From NCBI GenBank assembly GCA_016584305.1, contig JACEEZ010021752.1, positions 125,997 to 189,996 on the forward strand: a stretch of DNA of 64,000 nt, read 5' to 3'. The first letter of the stretch is position 1; each line of letters starts with the position of its first letter. The position numbers and the translations under genes were made by a program. The DNA comes from Chionoecetes opilio (lineage: Eukaryota > Arthropoda > Malacostraca > Decapoda > Majidae). The notes below the pieces were generated by a model that had not been told where the DNA came from, ran no database searches, and was given only the letters and a program-made list of their open reading frames with translations. Shown here in pieces: positions 42,643 through 54,400 of the stretch.

Positions 42643-44130
42643 TGATATCGGCAAATATCTATATGTAAGGTTAGGTTCTAAGATAGGTGGTACTCACAAT
42701 ACCACCTTTAACCTGTAAAATATTTTTCCTTGTAAATAATTAAATAATTTTACATTATGGAAGATGGTATAAATAAAAAAAAAAAAGAGAGAGAGAAAAT
42801 AAATTGTATTCATTGTTTCACTAGCTTTCTGCCCACTATGTCATCACACTGTCATCTATCTTTCCTTTTTAAGTTTCCTCAAATTTTGTCTTCCATTTAA
42901 ATTTGCAGTCTATCGTTCTCATCATTTTTCATGAGGCTAATAAGATTTATTTGAGAGTTATTTTAGTAGTGTAGTCTACATTGACACTGCTGCTTGACAC
43001 CTGAGGCTGTAGAAATATGTCCAAGGAAATAAAAAAAGTGACATTAACCCCTTGAGGCCCAGAACGTAATTTCCATTGTAATTTGGCTACCATTAGACAA
43101 TTTTTTAGTGAATATAAACAATATTTTATAGATATGACCTGTTTAGTATCCTTGTCAACTAACTAACTTGGTATATTAAATTACTGTTCGTAATTTTATG
43201 GCTAACAACAGACAATTTTTTATAGTAAAGGAAAGATCTGGGCGTGAAGGGGTTATATTAAGGATTTCATAATACCTTGATGGTAATTTTCAAGAGGACA
43301 CGGCATGAACATAATATAAAGATAACAAGCTTGACTCAGTCCAGTATAACCACAGCTCTGTACAAACACACGCATGCATAAATGACAGGTTATTCCGCAT
43401 CCTGGAAAAGTGTAGATTTAGAAGGGAAATAGGGAAAAACTGGTTCACAAATAGGGTGGTGAATGAATGGAATGGTCTCAGTGGACAGGTAGTTAGTGCG
43501 GAGTCATTAGGGAGCTTTAAAGAGGGGCTGGATAGGTTCATGGATGGGGATGAAAGGTGGATGTAGGTAGTGTTAGGTGACAGGAACTACCACGTGTAGG
43601 TCTCACGGCCTCTTGTAGCGTCCTTATTTTCTTATGTTCTTATGTTCTTATCCCCAGGAGGGCGCCGGGCACTTCCCGATGCCTCTGTGCTGGCTCCGAC
43701 ACCGCCATCAAGCAGGAGAAGTTCATCATGTCCACGGCAGCACACAGCACCCAGGACCAGGTGAAGTGTGTGGTGACAGTGACCGGCGATACCATCAGTC
43801 AGGCCGTGAGTGGTGGCAGCAGTAGTAGTGTGTTATTAAGATTACAGTAAAACCTCTCATATTCGGACTAATTGGGCCAAGGAGTGGTCCGAATAATGGT
43901 GGGATTATATATGAGGGGATATAGGAAAAAAAAAAAAAAAAAAAAAAAAAATCTACACATAGCTAAGAAATTTCGAGCCCTAAAAAAATATAAAAAAAAG
44001 AAAGAAAAAAAAAAGGAGGAGGAGGTCCGAATAATGTCAAAGTCCGAATAATGAGGGTCCGAATACGAGAAATGTTACTGTATTGTCATCATTATTAGCA
44101 GTATCATTATTGTTTTTTGTTATTATTATT

Positions 44131-44162
<32 letters not shown>

Positions 44163-47100
44163 TATTATTACCCATGTTATTGTTATTCATATTCATATTA
44201 TTATTAGTTATTATTATCATTATTATTATTATTATTATTATTATTTATACACTCGACCCTCAATTAAACGGCCTCCATCTGCTACCAGACAAGTGGACCA
44301 AACTATTCTATAACTCCACTGCTTGAAAAATGTCTCTGTTACAACACAACCTCGGACTCAGAATAGTTTTCTTCTGAGTCCTGCTACAACACAACCTTGC
44401 ACTCAGAATAGTTTCCTTCTGAGTCCTACTACAACACAACCTCGGACTCAGAATAGTTTCCTTCTGAGTCCTGCTACAACACAACCTCGGACTCTGAATA
44501 GTTTCCTTCTGAGTCCTGCTACAACACAACCTCGGACTCAGAATAGTTTCCTTCTGAGTCCTGCTACAACACAACCTCGGACTCAGAATAGTTTCCTTCT
44601 GAGTCCTGTTACAACACAACCTCGGACTCAGAATAGTTTTCCTTCTGAGTCCTGCTACAACACAACCTCGGACTCAGAATAGTTTCCTTCTGAGTCCTGC
44701 TACAACACAACCTCGGACTCAGAATAGTTTCCTTCTGAGTCCTGTTACAACACAACCTCGGACTCAGAATAGTTTCCTTCTGAGTCCTGCTACAACACAA
44801 CCTCGGACTCAGAATAGTTTCCTTCTGAGTCCTGCTACAACACAACCTCGGACTCAGAATAGTTTCCTTCTGAGTCCTGTTACAACACAACTTCGGACTC
44901 AGAATAGTTTCCTTCTCAGTCCTGCTACAACACAACCTCGGACTCAGAATAGTTTCCTTCTGAGTCCTGCTACAACACAACCTCGGACTCAGAATTGTTT
45001 CCTTCTGAGTCCTGTTACAACACAACCTCGGACTCTGAATAGTTTCCTTCTGAGTCCTGCTACAACACAACCTCGGACTCAGAATAGTTTTCCTTCTGAG
45101 TCCTGCTACAACACAACCTCGGACTCTGAATAGTTTCCTTCTGAGTCCTGCTACAACACAACTTCGGACTCAGAATAGTTTCCTTCTGAGTCCTGCTACA
45201 ACACAACCTCGGACTCAGAATAGTTTCCTTCTGAGTCCTGTTACAACACAACCTCGGACTCAGAATTGTTTCCTTCTGAGTCCTGTTACAACACAACCTC
45301 GGACTCGAATAGTTTCCTTCTGAGTCCTGCTACAACACAACCTCGGACTCTGAATAGTTTCCTTCTGAGTCCTGCTACAACACAACCTCGGACTCAGAAT
45401 AGTTTCCTTCTGAGTCTGTTACAACACAACCTCGGACTCAGAATAGTTTCCTTCTGAGTCCTGCTACAACACAACCTCGGACTCAGAATAGTTTCCTTCT
45501 GAGTCCTGCTACAACACAACCTCGGACTCAGAATAGTTTCCTTCTGAGTCCTGCTACAACACAACCTCGGACTCAGAATAGTTTCCTTCTGAGTCCTGTT
45601 ACAACACAACCTCGGACTCAGAATTGTTTCCTTCTGAGTCCTGTTACAACACAACCTCGGACTCTGAATAGTTTCCTTCTGAGTCCTGCTACAACACAAC
45701 CTCGGACTCTGAATAGTTTCCTTCTGAGTCCTGCTACAACACAACCTCGGACTCTGAATAGTTTCCTTCTGAGTCCTGCTACAACACAACCTCGGACTCA
45801 GAATAGTTTCCTTCTGAGTCCTGTTACAACACATCTTCGGACTCAGCATAGTTTCCTTCTGAGTCCTGTTACAACACAACCTCGGACTCAGAATAGTTTC
45901 CTTCTGAGTCCTGTTACAACACAACTTCGGACTCAGAATTGTTTCCTTCTGAGTCCTGTTACAACACAACCTCGGACTCTGAATAGTTTCCTTCTGAGTC
46001 CTGCTACAACACAACCTCGGACTCTGAATAGTTTCCTTCTGAGTCCTGCTACAACACAACCTCGGACTCAGAATAGTTTCCTTCTGAGTCCTGTTACAAC
46101 ACAACCTCGGACTCAGAATAGTTTCCTTCTGAGTCCTGCTACAACACAACCTCGGACTCAGAATAGTTTCCTTCTGAGTCCTGCTACAACACAACCTCGG
46201 ACTCAGAATAGTTTCCTTCTGAGTCCTGCTACAACACAACCTCGGACTCAGAATAGTTTCCTTCTGAGTCCTGTTACAACACAACCTCGGACTCAGAATT
46301 GTTTCCTTCTGAGTCCTGTTACAACACAACCTCGGACTCTGAATAGTTTCCTTCTGAGTCCTGCTACAACACAACCTCGGACTCTGAATAGTTTCCTTCT
46401 GAGTCCTGCTACAACACAACCTCGGACTCAGAATAGTTTCCTTCTGAGTCCTGCTACAACACAACCTCGGACTCAGAATAGTTTCCTTCTGAGTCCTGTT
46501 ACAACACAACCTCGGACTCAGAATAGTTTCCTTCTGAGTCCTGCTACAACACAACTTCGGACTCAGCATAGTTTCCTTCTGAGTCCTGCTACAACACAAC
46601 CTTGGACTCAGAATAGTTTCCTTCTGAGTCCTGTTACAACACAACCTCGGACTCAGAATAGTTTCCTTCTGAGTCCTGTTACAACACAACCTCGGACTCA
46701 GAATAGTTTCCTTCTGAGTCCTGTTACAACACAACCTCGGACTCAGAATAGTTTCCTTCTGAGTCCTGCTACAACACAACCTCGGACTCAGAATAGTTTC
46801 CTTCTGAGTCCTGTTACAACACAACCTCGGACTCAGAATAGTTTCCTTCTGAGTCCTGTTACAACACAACCTCGGACTCAGAATATTTTTCCTTCTGAGT
46901 CGCCTACAACACAACCTCGGACTCAGCATAGTTTCCTTCTGAGTCCTGCTACAACACAACCTCGGACTCAGCATAGTTTCCTTCTGAGTCCTGCTACAAC
47001 ACAACTTCGGACTCAGCATAGTTTCCTTCTGAGTCCTGTTACAACACAACCTCGGACTCAGAATAGTTTCCTTCTGAGTCCTGTTACAACACAACCTCGG

Positions 47101-50100
47101 ACTCAGAATAGTTTCCTTCTGAGTCCTGCTACAACACAACTTCGGACTCAGCATAGTTTCCTTCTGAGTCCTGCTACAACACAACCTCGGACTCAGAATA
47201 GTTTCCTTCTGAGTCCTGCTACAACACAACTTCGGACTCAGCATAGTTTCCTTCTGAGTCCTGCTACAACACAACTTCGGACTCAGCATAGTTTCCTTCT
47301 GAGTCCTGCTACAACACAACCTCGACTCAGAATAGTTTCCTTCTGATTTCCTGTTACAACACAACCTCGACTCAGAATAGTTTCCTTCTGAGTCCTGTTA
47401 CAACACAACCTCGGACTCAGAATAGTTTCCTTCTGGTCCTGCTACAACACAACCTCGGACTCAGAATAGTTTCCTTCTGAGTCCTGTTACAACACAACCT
47501 CGGACTCAGAATAGTTTCCTTCTGAGTCCTGCTACAACACAACCTCGGACTCAGCATAGTTTCCTTCTGAGTCCTGCTACAACACAACCTCGGACTCAGC
47601 ATAGTTTCCTTCTGAGTCCTGCTACAACACAACTTCGGACTCAGCATAGTTTCCTTCTGAGTCCTGTTACAACACAACCTCGGACTCAGAATAGTTTCCT
47701 TCCGAGTCCTGTTACAACACAACCTCGGACTCAGAATAGTTTCCTTCTGAGTCCTGCTACAACACAACTTCGGACTCAGCATAGTTTCCTTCTGAGTCCT
47801 GCTACAACACAACCTCGGACTCAGAATAGTTTTCCTTCTGAGTCCTGCTACAACACAACTTCGACTCGCATAGTTTCCTTCTGAGTCCTGCTACAACACA
47901 ACTTCGGACTCAGCATAGTTTCCTTCTGAGTCCTGCTACAACACAACCTCGGACTCAGAATAGTTTCCTTCTGAGTCCTGTTACAACACAACCTCGGACT
48001 CAGAATAGTTTCCTTCTGAGTCCTGTTACAACACAACCTCGGACTCAGAATAGTTTCCTTCTGAGTCCTGTTACAACACAACCTCGGACTCAGAATAGTT
48101 TCCTTCTGAGTCCTGTTACAACACAACCTCGGACTCAGAATAGTTTGACTTCCGAGTCCTGTTACAACACAACCTCGGACTCAGAATAGTTTCCTTCTGA
48201 GTCCTGCTACAACACAACCTCGGACTCAGAATAGTTTCCTTCTGAGTCCTGCTACAACACAACCTCGGACTCAGAATAGTTTCCTTCTGAGTCCTGTTAC
48301 AACACAACTTCGGACTCAGAATAGTTTCCTTCTGAGTCCTGTCCCTAGTCCTGCACACAGCTCTACAGATTATAGTGTACAGTAAGTAAAACAAAAACTA
48401 CAATTATTTTCATGTTTTTATTTTGTAATGATATAATAATAATAATAATAATAATTTTATTCTCGCCCGAAGGCATACATACAAAAAATAAAGTGCGATA
48501 AGAACAGGCCAAAGAGTAATACTTAACACAGATAGGTAGTGTCTAGGTTATACAGATAGGTAGTGTCTAGGTAATACATATCAATACGTTTCTTAATACC
48601 TGGCTATAAATGCTTATTCATAATCATATTTCATAGTCTTGTTGTCTCTATATGTAATAAACAGTGTTAAGTATGATAAATAATGGCACTAAGCCCGCCA
48701 CTACCAAGCAAGGAACTTTTTCAAGCAACGGACACTTCAATTCCCCATTTGGTCCGTTATATTGAGGTCGAATGTATTATTATTATTACTGGTACATTGT
48801 AGTAGCAGTAGTAGTAGTAGTAGTAGTTGGCATAAAAAGGTAACCCCACTGCCCACTACACATAAGAACATAAGAAAATAAGGAAACTACAAGAGGCTGG
48901 GAGACCTACACGAGGTACAGCTAAGTATTAATTATCCGACCTTGGGGGGACCGAAGGTAGGTCGGATAATTGGAATAGTCGGATGTTCGGATATCACAGT
49001 AACCATAAACGTAAGGACAAAAAGGTATAGCACACAAAAGATGCAGCTCTTGAAGGCCGATCCAGTGGTATATGCGAAAGTAAAATTCATGCATAAATAA
49101 AGCCACAAATCAATGTTTTCTAAAAACAAAACAAAACTAAGTAAAATAAATGGCCAAAACAAGACACAATGTGGTGGTGAAAAAAAGTTGGTTGTTTGGA
49201 CAAGTCGGATGTTTGGAGGTCGGATGTTGGGAATTTGGCTGTAGTTCCTGTTACTTAACACTACCTACATCCACCTTTCATCTCCATCCATGAAATTGTT
49301 TAGCCTCCTTTTAAAACTCCCTATTGACTCCACACTAACCACCTAATGACTGAGTCCATTCCAATCATTTACCACCCTATTTGTGAACCAGTTTCTCCCT
49401 ATTTCTTTTTTAAATCTACGGTTATCTATCTGAATAAATCTATCTGAACAATCTTCTTGATCTACCCTGATTGCTAGCCGTAAGAACTTTTCCTACATCT
49501 CCTTTATTGTATCCCTTTAACCACTTAACTTCTATCAGATCGCCCCTTACTCTGCATCTCTCGAGTGAGTGTAAATTTAATAGCTTCAATCTCTTCTCAT
49601 AACTAAAGTTATGCATTCCATGAATCATTTTGGTCATCCTTCTCTGCGCTGATTCTAACAAAGCTATATCCATCCTGTAATATGGAGACCAAAACTGAAC
49701 CCCATAGTCTAGGTGAGGTCTGACTAGAGCCAAATATAGCTTTAGAATAACCTCAGCACTTCTACTTTCAACACTCCTGGTAATGAATCCTAACACCCTA
49801 TTAGCTCAATTTCTAGCCTCAATACATTGTTTCCTAGGACTGAGGTCTGAGCTTACCCGCACACCCAAATCTTTCTCACCTTCTGATCTTCTACATTGCG
49901 TGTAGTGTACCTATTACCAGGATTTTTTCTACCAACATTAATTACCCTACACTTGTTAATATTGTTGCGCACTTGTTGCCCTCACACTAAGACTCACCTT
50001 TCTTATCTCACCCCCAAAGGCACCCCACGTAACCACTTACTCCCTCCTGACGAAGGGCTCGGTAGAATATCTGAAGGCGAGTAACGGTGTATAACACGTA

Positions 50101-51415
50101 ATCAATCGCAAGGCGGAGAGAGGACACTGACACTCACTGTACAACTCTACATTTAATGACGGAGGTCACACAATGCACGGACTCGACTCCCGAAGGTGGA
50201 AAGGGTGAACAAAGTACACATATAGTTACACGGTCCAATAATGCTTCCCTAACACACAAATAAACGAGGCTTCACTTGAGACACTGGGAGGCAACACAAA
50301 CACACAAAGGTACTGCTTAACGCACTCGAGGCCTCCTGACGAAGACGAACGCCTTCAGGCGCGAGGCGCTCTGCCCGACGCGAGGCGCTCTGCTCGTCCC
50401 TGCGGCCCGCTCCGTTCTCCTAGCGGCCTCACGGCCACCCCGCTCCCAGTGTCCCCTTGTCTCCCGCCGCCAGCTATCCAGCCAATCCCGTGGCTGCATG
50501 GCCGTGCGCGACCCAATCAGAGAGCTCGGCAAAATGACGTCACCCTCTCTTTGTGAGAGGAGCAGTAACCACCCTCACCACGTGCCACCCGAGTACAGCC
50601 AGACATACAGACACTCTCTCATACACCCCATACCCAGACACCCACAGGCTACAGCGTAACAATATTAAATTCCATCTGCGAACTCACTACCCACTCGTTT
50701 AACTTACCTAAGTCTCCCTGCAAACTGTTTACATCAGACTGTGATCTAATAATCCTACCTGCCTTAGTATCATCAGCAAACTTACTGATATCACTGCTAA
50801 TCCCACTATGGTATTTACATGGTTGGGACATTCAGGGCCTGAGCTCTACCCGTGTGGTGCTGTCTTTGTATCTATGTTTATTCAGTTTTTTCTTAAATTT
50901 AATTCACGCATTTTGCCATCATAAGCTTTGTAACCAGTCCATTTCAGGCATCTATACTTCTTTGAGGCAAGCTGTACCTCTGATTTATCCAAGCATCTTT
51001 CTTTTCTCAATTCTTCCTTGTGTCCATTCAAATATCCAACATCTTTTTCTGCTCTTGATAGTAGTCTCTTGTGTCAACTTGGTGTGCCCGTCAACCTGTA
51101 TTATATATAACTATTATTATTATATAACATTATAGTCTTAGCCTGGCCTCTTTTCTATTTTTTTTTTTCTCCTATATTTTACCCTATTTACCCATCGTGA
51201 TTAGAGCTGTTATAATTATCGACATTACTATTATGATGTCACTGTGGTGTGGTGTGCAGGACATCAACATGAAGGCGGCCAAGCACCAGCACCAGGTCCA
51301 CCGCACCAGCGTCACCCCCGATGCTCCATGGCGGATACAACAAATACAAGACGCTGCAAACTTTCTCCAAATGGCAATGCAGTTTCTTCAAGGGCTGGGA
51401 GTTAAGGCCTCACTC

Positions 51416-51499
<84 letters not shown>

Positions 51500-54400
51500 T
51501 AGGAGTTAATGAGACAGACAGAGACAGACATTCATTCAGTCAGTCATACATTAATTAATTTACTTTGTTAGATTAATCTAAATCATACTTTTATATTCAA
51601 TTATACCTTGACATTTTGTTGTGAGTTTTCCCTTTGAGTAACATAAAGAAGTATAGTTTTTCCCCATAGAAGTATAGATGTCTTGAATGGAGCATAAGAA
51701 GGGACAATTGTGGAAAGGGCGTACAGTAAAAGCCTTATAACTGGGCACGATAGGGGCTCTGGCCCTTGCCCAGTTATTCAATATGCCGAATTATGCAAAT
51801 GCCCTCCTCTGTCTGATATGGGTTTAAAAAAAAAAAAAAAAAGTAAATACAGTACATACATCATACAGTACTGTATTTCAAGATGTCAGCTCCATCATGC
51901 AAGGGTGTCTCCAGCAGGAAGGGAATGAAATTGGAGAGCCTGAGCCTGCAGGAAAAGGTCAAAAGGACAAAAACACGACTTTATGCGACTGAGGATATGC
52001 CGAGTGTAAGCAAAGAGATGCAGTTATAACATTAATATGCCGAGATACATTATCTTTTGCCGACTTTCTGTTTACATGTTCACACAAGAGGTTGTGAGGG
52101 CATGATATGCCGAGTGAAAACCAAGAGATGCAGTTTAGGGGAGGCGGTAGCAGAGTGGTTAGCGTCACCGGGTGGCGTTCTCGAAGACCCGAGTTCGATC
52201 CCGAGTGAGACCCATAAATCCACTTAAAATCTTTCTGCACCATTGAGTGGCCTAAGAACACCCACATGCCCTGTCCATTAACTCTACCTTCGACTGCGAG
52301 TGCATCGGAGGACACAGGGGGGCGGCATGAGCCTCTAATCACAGGCATCACTATAAAAATCCTGCCTGCGCCACCACGGGCGAGGGCCAACCATCACAGC
52401 CCTCAAGTGAGCCTCCAGGGCCTGCCATCTGACTCCTGGAGGTCACTGTGCCTACAGGCACTATAGGCATAGATGTAAAAAAAAAAAAAAAAAAAAAAAG
52501 TCTTTGCCTTGCCGAGTTATATCAAATTCCGAGTTATACAGTGCGGAGTTATAAGGGTTTTACTGTATGCCTCAATGAAAAGCAACATTTGATAGACATG
52601 TAGAGACAGGACCACTGGAGTATAGCTCAGGCCCTGTATGCCAAGGCTAGGTAGATACAACTAGGTAAATACAGGTAATTAATATATTCCTGAATCTTTT
52701 TCTCCAGGACAAGCAGTGAAACTTTGAATGTACTCAGTCAGCTCATCAAACTGCTGCAGAAGGGAAGGAGCAGCTTGTTGATTCCCCGCAAGAAGACTAT
52801 TGACGATCTCCTGTCCAGCAGGAACATGGTGAGTCATGTAGTGTTGAGGTGGTGTGCCAAGGCTGTGTGGTAGTGTTGAGGTGGTGTGCCAAGGCTGTGT
52901 GGTAGAACACAGGCAACAACATGAAAGTTGTTGATGTTGTTGAGGTTCCTCAGGCTGCCTGGCCGAACAGACCCAAGCTCCTGAGATGGGCCAGGAGACA
53001 GGTTGTCCCACAGAGCCTTCATGGAGTGTGTGTTGTGTTGCATCCCGGACAGCCATCCGCAATACACCCACCCAGCCTCTCATGGCAGCTCAGAGGAGCC
53101 GGGTAGTGTCCACACCACAGCCTGGCCAGGTGAACTCTCTCTTCACGGGATAAGTATGGTAAAGATGGGGGCATACGCTATGCTGCGTGTGGCCTCGGTG
53201 CTCATCTCCGTGGCATTAGCCCTTGAGCCTGTGGTGGGTGAGAACCCGTTGCCCCGGGACACAGGGCTAGTGTGACATCCGGGTTACCACAGTTACCTTC
53301 CCCAGGTTTCCCCAGGTACCCATTTATGATAACTGTGGTACTGTGATATATAACTCATAGGATTAGCAGGTCTGTTGTGCAGTTTCCCAATTTTGAATTT
53401 AAAAAAAATAAAAAACTAGCGAGAGAATTGCATTTATTCATTTTGCATTGCTTCAGTGCAGGTCATCTTATATTTACAGTTAGAGAAGTGATAATTAATC
53501 CATTATGAAACACGAAAGTGTCCGTCCAGCAGCCTGTGTCAGAGTCTGCGGTTGTCACCATTGCAAACAGACCTGTGCTTGGCGGGGCTGTTCTGTAATA
53601 CACACACAGTTATCACATCCACATCACATCCTTGTTGTACACAGTGAGTGAAATTCCCAAAACAATAATTTTGAACCATAAACCTTGTGTGTTCTCTCTA
53701 GTTTTGCAATGACGATTAGATTAGTAAATAGTTATTAAAAGATGAGCTTGAGCATCACCACCTGGAGGCCGGCACCAGCTGAGCCACTTGTTTGACGTGG
53801 AGTATTTGTAGATTGAAGGCATCTAGCAAGTACCTATTTCTTTGCATTCTCATGTCATTGTTCCTGTCTTATCTCTCTCACAGAAGGCCCTAACTCCACC
53901 ACTTCCCGGGGACATCGCCATCAGCTTCTACCTGCAGGCACACAAGCTGGTGTTGGCCGTGTACCATCTGTCCAGCGCCAGCGGCACCATGAAGTTTGAG
54001 AGCGTTCAGGCCGAGTGCTCCGTGCCGTGGCTCACGCCGGTGCTGGTCTGCTTCACCACGGCCCTGCACCTCGCACACCAGCTCAGGGATAAAGTGAGGA
54101 CGAGGGATTCATGGGATTGATCTATGCAACTATGTTTCTATTTTATTATTTCCTTCTATTTACCTTGTCTATTTTATTGTGATTATGTGTGGTGGTCTTC
54201 CATAATATGTTTGATAGTGTGGTAAGGGTTGTTGTATCCTGGACAGGCATCCGCAGTGGTCCCATCCAGCCTCTTCTGATAGCTCAGAAGAGCCGGGTGG
54301 TGTCCACACCACAGCCTGGCCAGGTGGACTCTGTCCTCACAGGAAGGGAGGATGTCTGTCTGTCCTCACGGGGAAGGGAGGACTCGGAAGGGTGTATGTC

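Larger units (their letters stand above)
48862..50830 (-). mobile_element. LINE B, 3' half with RT palm, interrupted by a MITE and a solo LTR
   Basis: On the minus strand the sequence reads [40 protein letters not shown] and SQMEFN (RT palm with FADD), up to the solo LTR. Beyond it come [80 protein letters not shown]. The 3' UTR is followed by a MITE and the (CATAAGAA)-type tail. The family is jockey/CR1-like by RT layout. Other copies are at 5281, 9497 and 43385. Confidence 0.88.

Noticed and set aside
45394..47364. 656-codon open frame of repeated [15 protein letters not shown] units on the minus strand
   Set aside because: The 45-bp repeat unit is a multiple of three and lacks stops in several frames on both strands. 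Indels in the array shift frames without consequence, and it lies antisense in a ROGDI intron.
44335..48345. CRISPR-like array (palindromic repeat with regular spacing)
   Set aside because: The spacers are the same 17-base linker in every unit, there are no cas genes, and the setting is a eukaryotic intron. It is a minisatellite.
52137..52225. tRNA gene
   Set aside because: A and B boxes are present but the acceptor stem does not pair, and the sequence continues into a repeated body with a poly-A tail. It is a SINE. The same holds for 61640-61711, 59401-59465 and 63790-63860.
52679..53083. Minus-strand 134-codon frame over ROGDI exon 5
   Set aside because: It is antisense to a conserved exon whose splice sites and protein match ROGDI. 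The extension runs through a tandem repeat.
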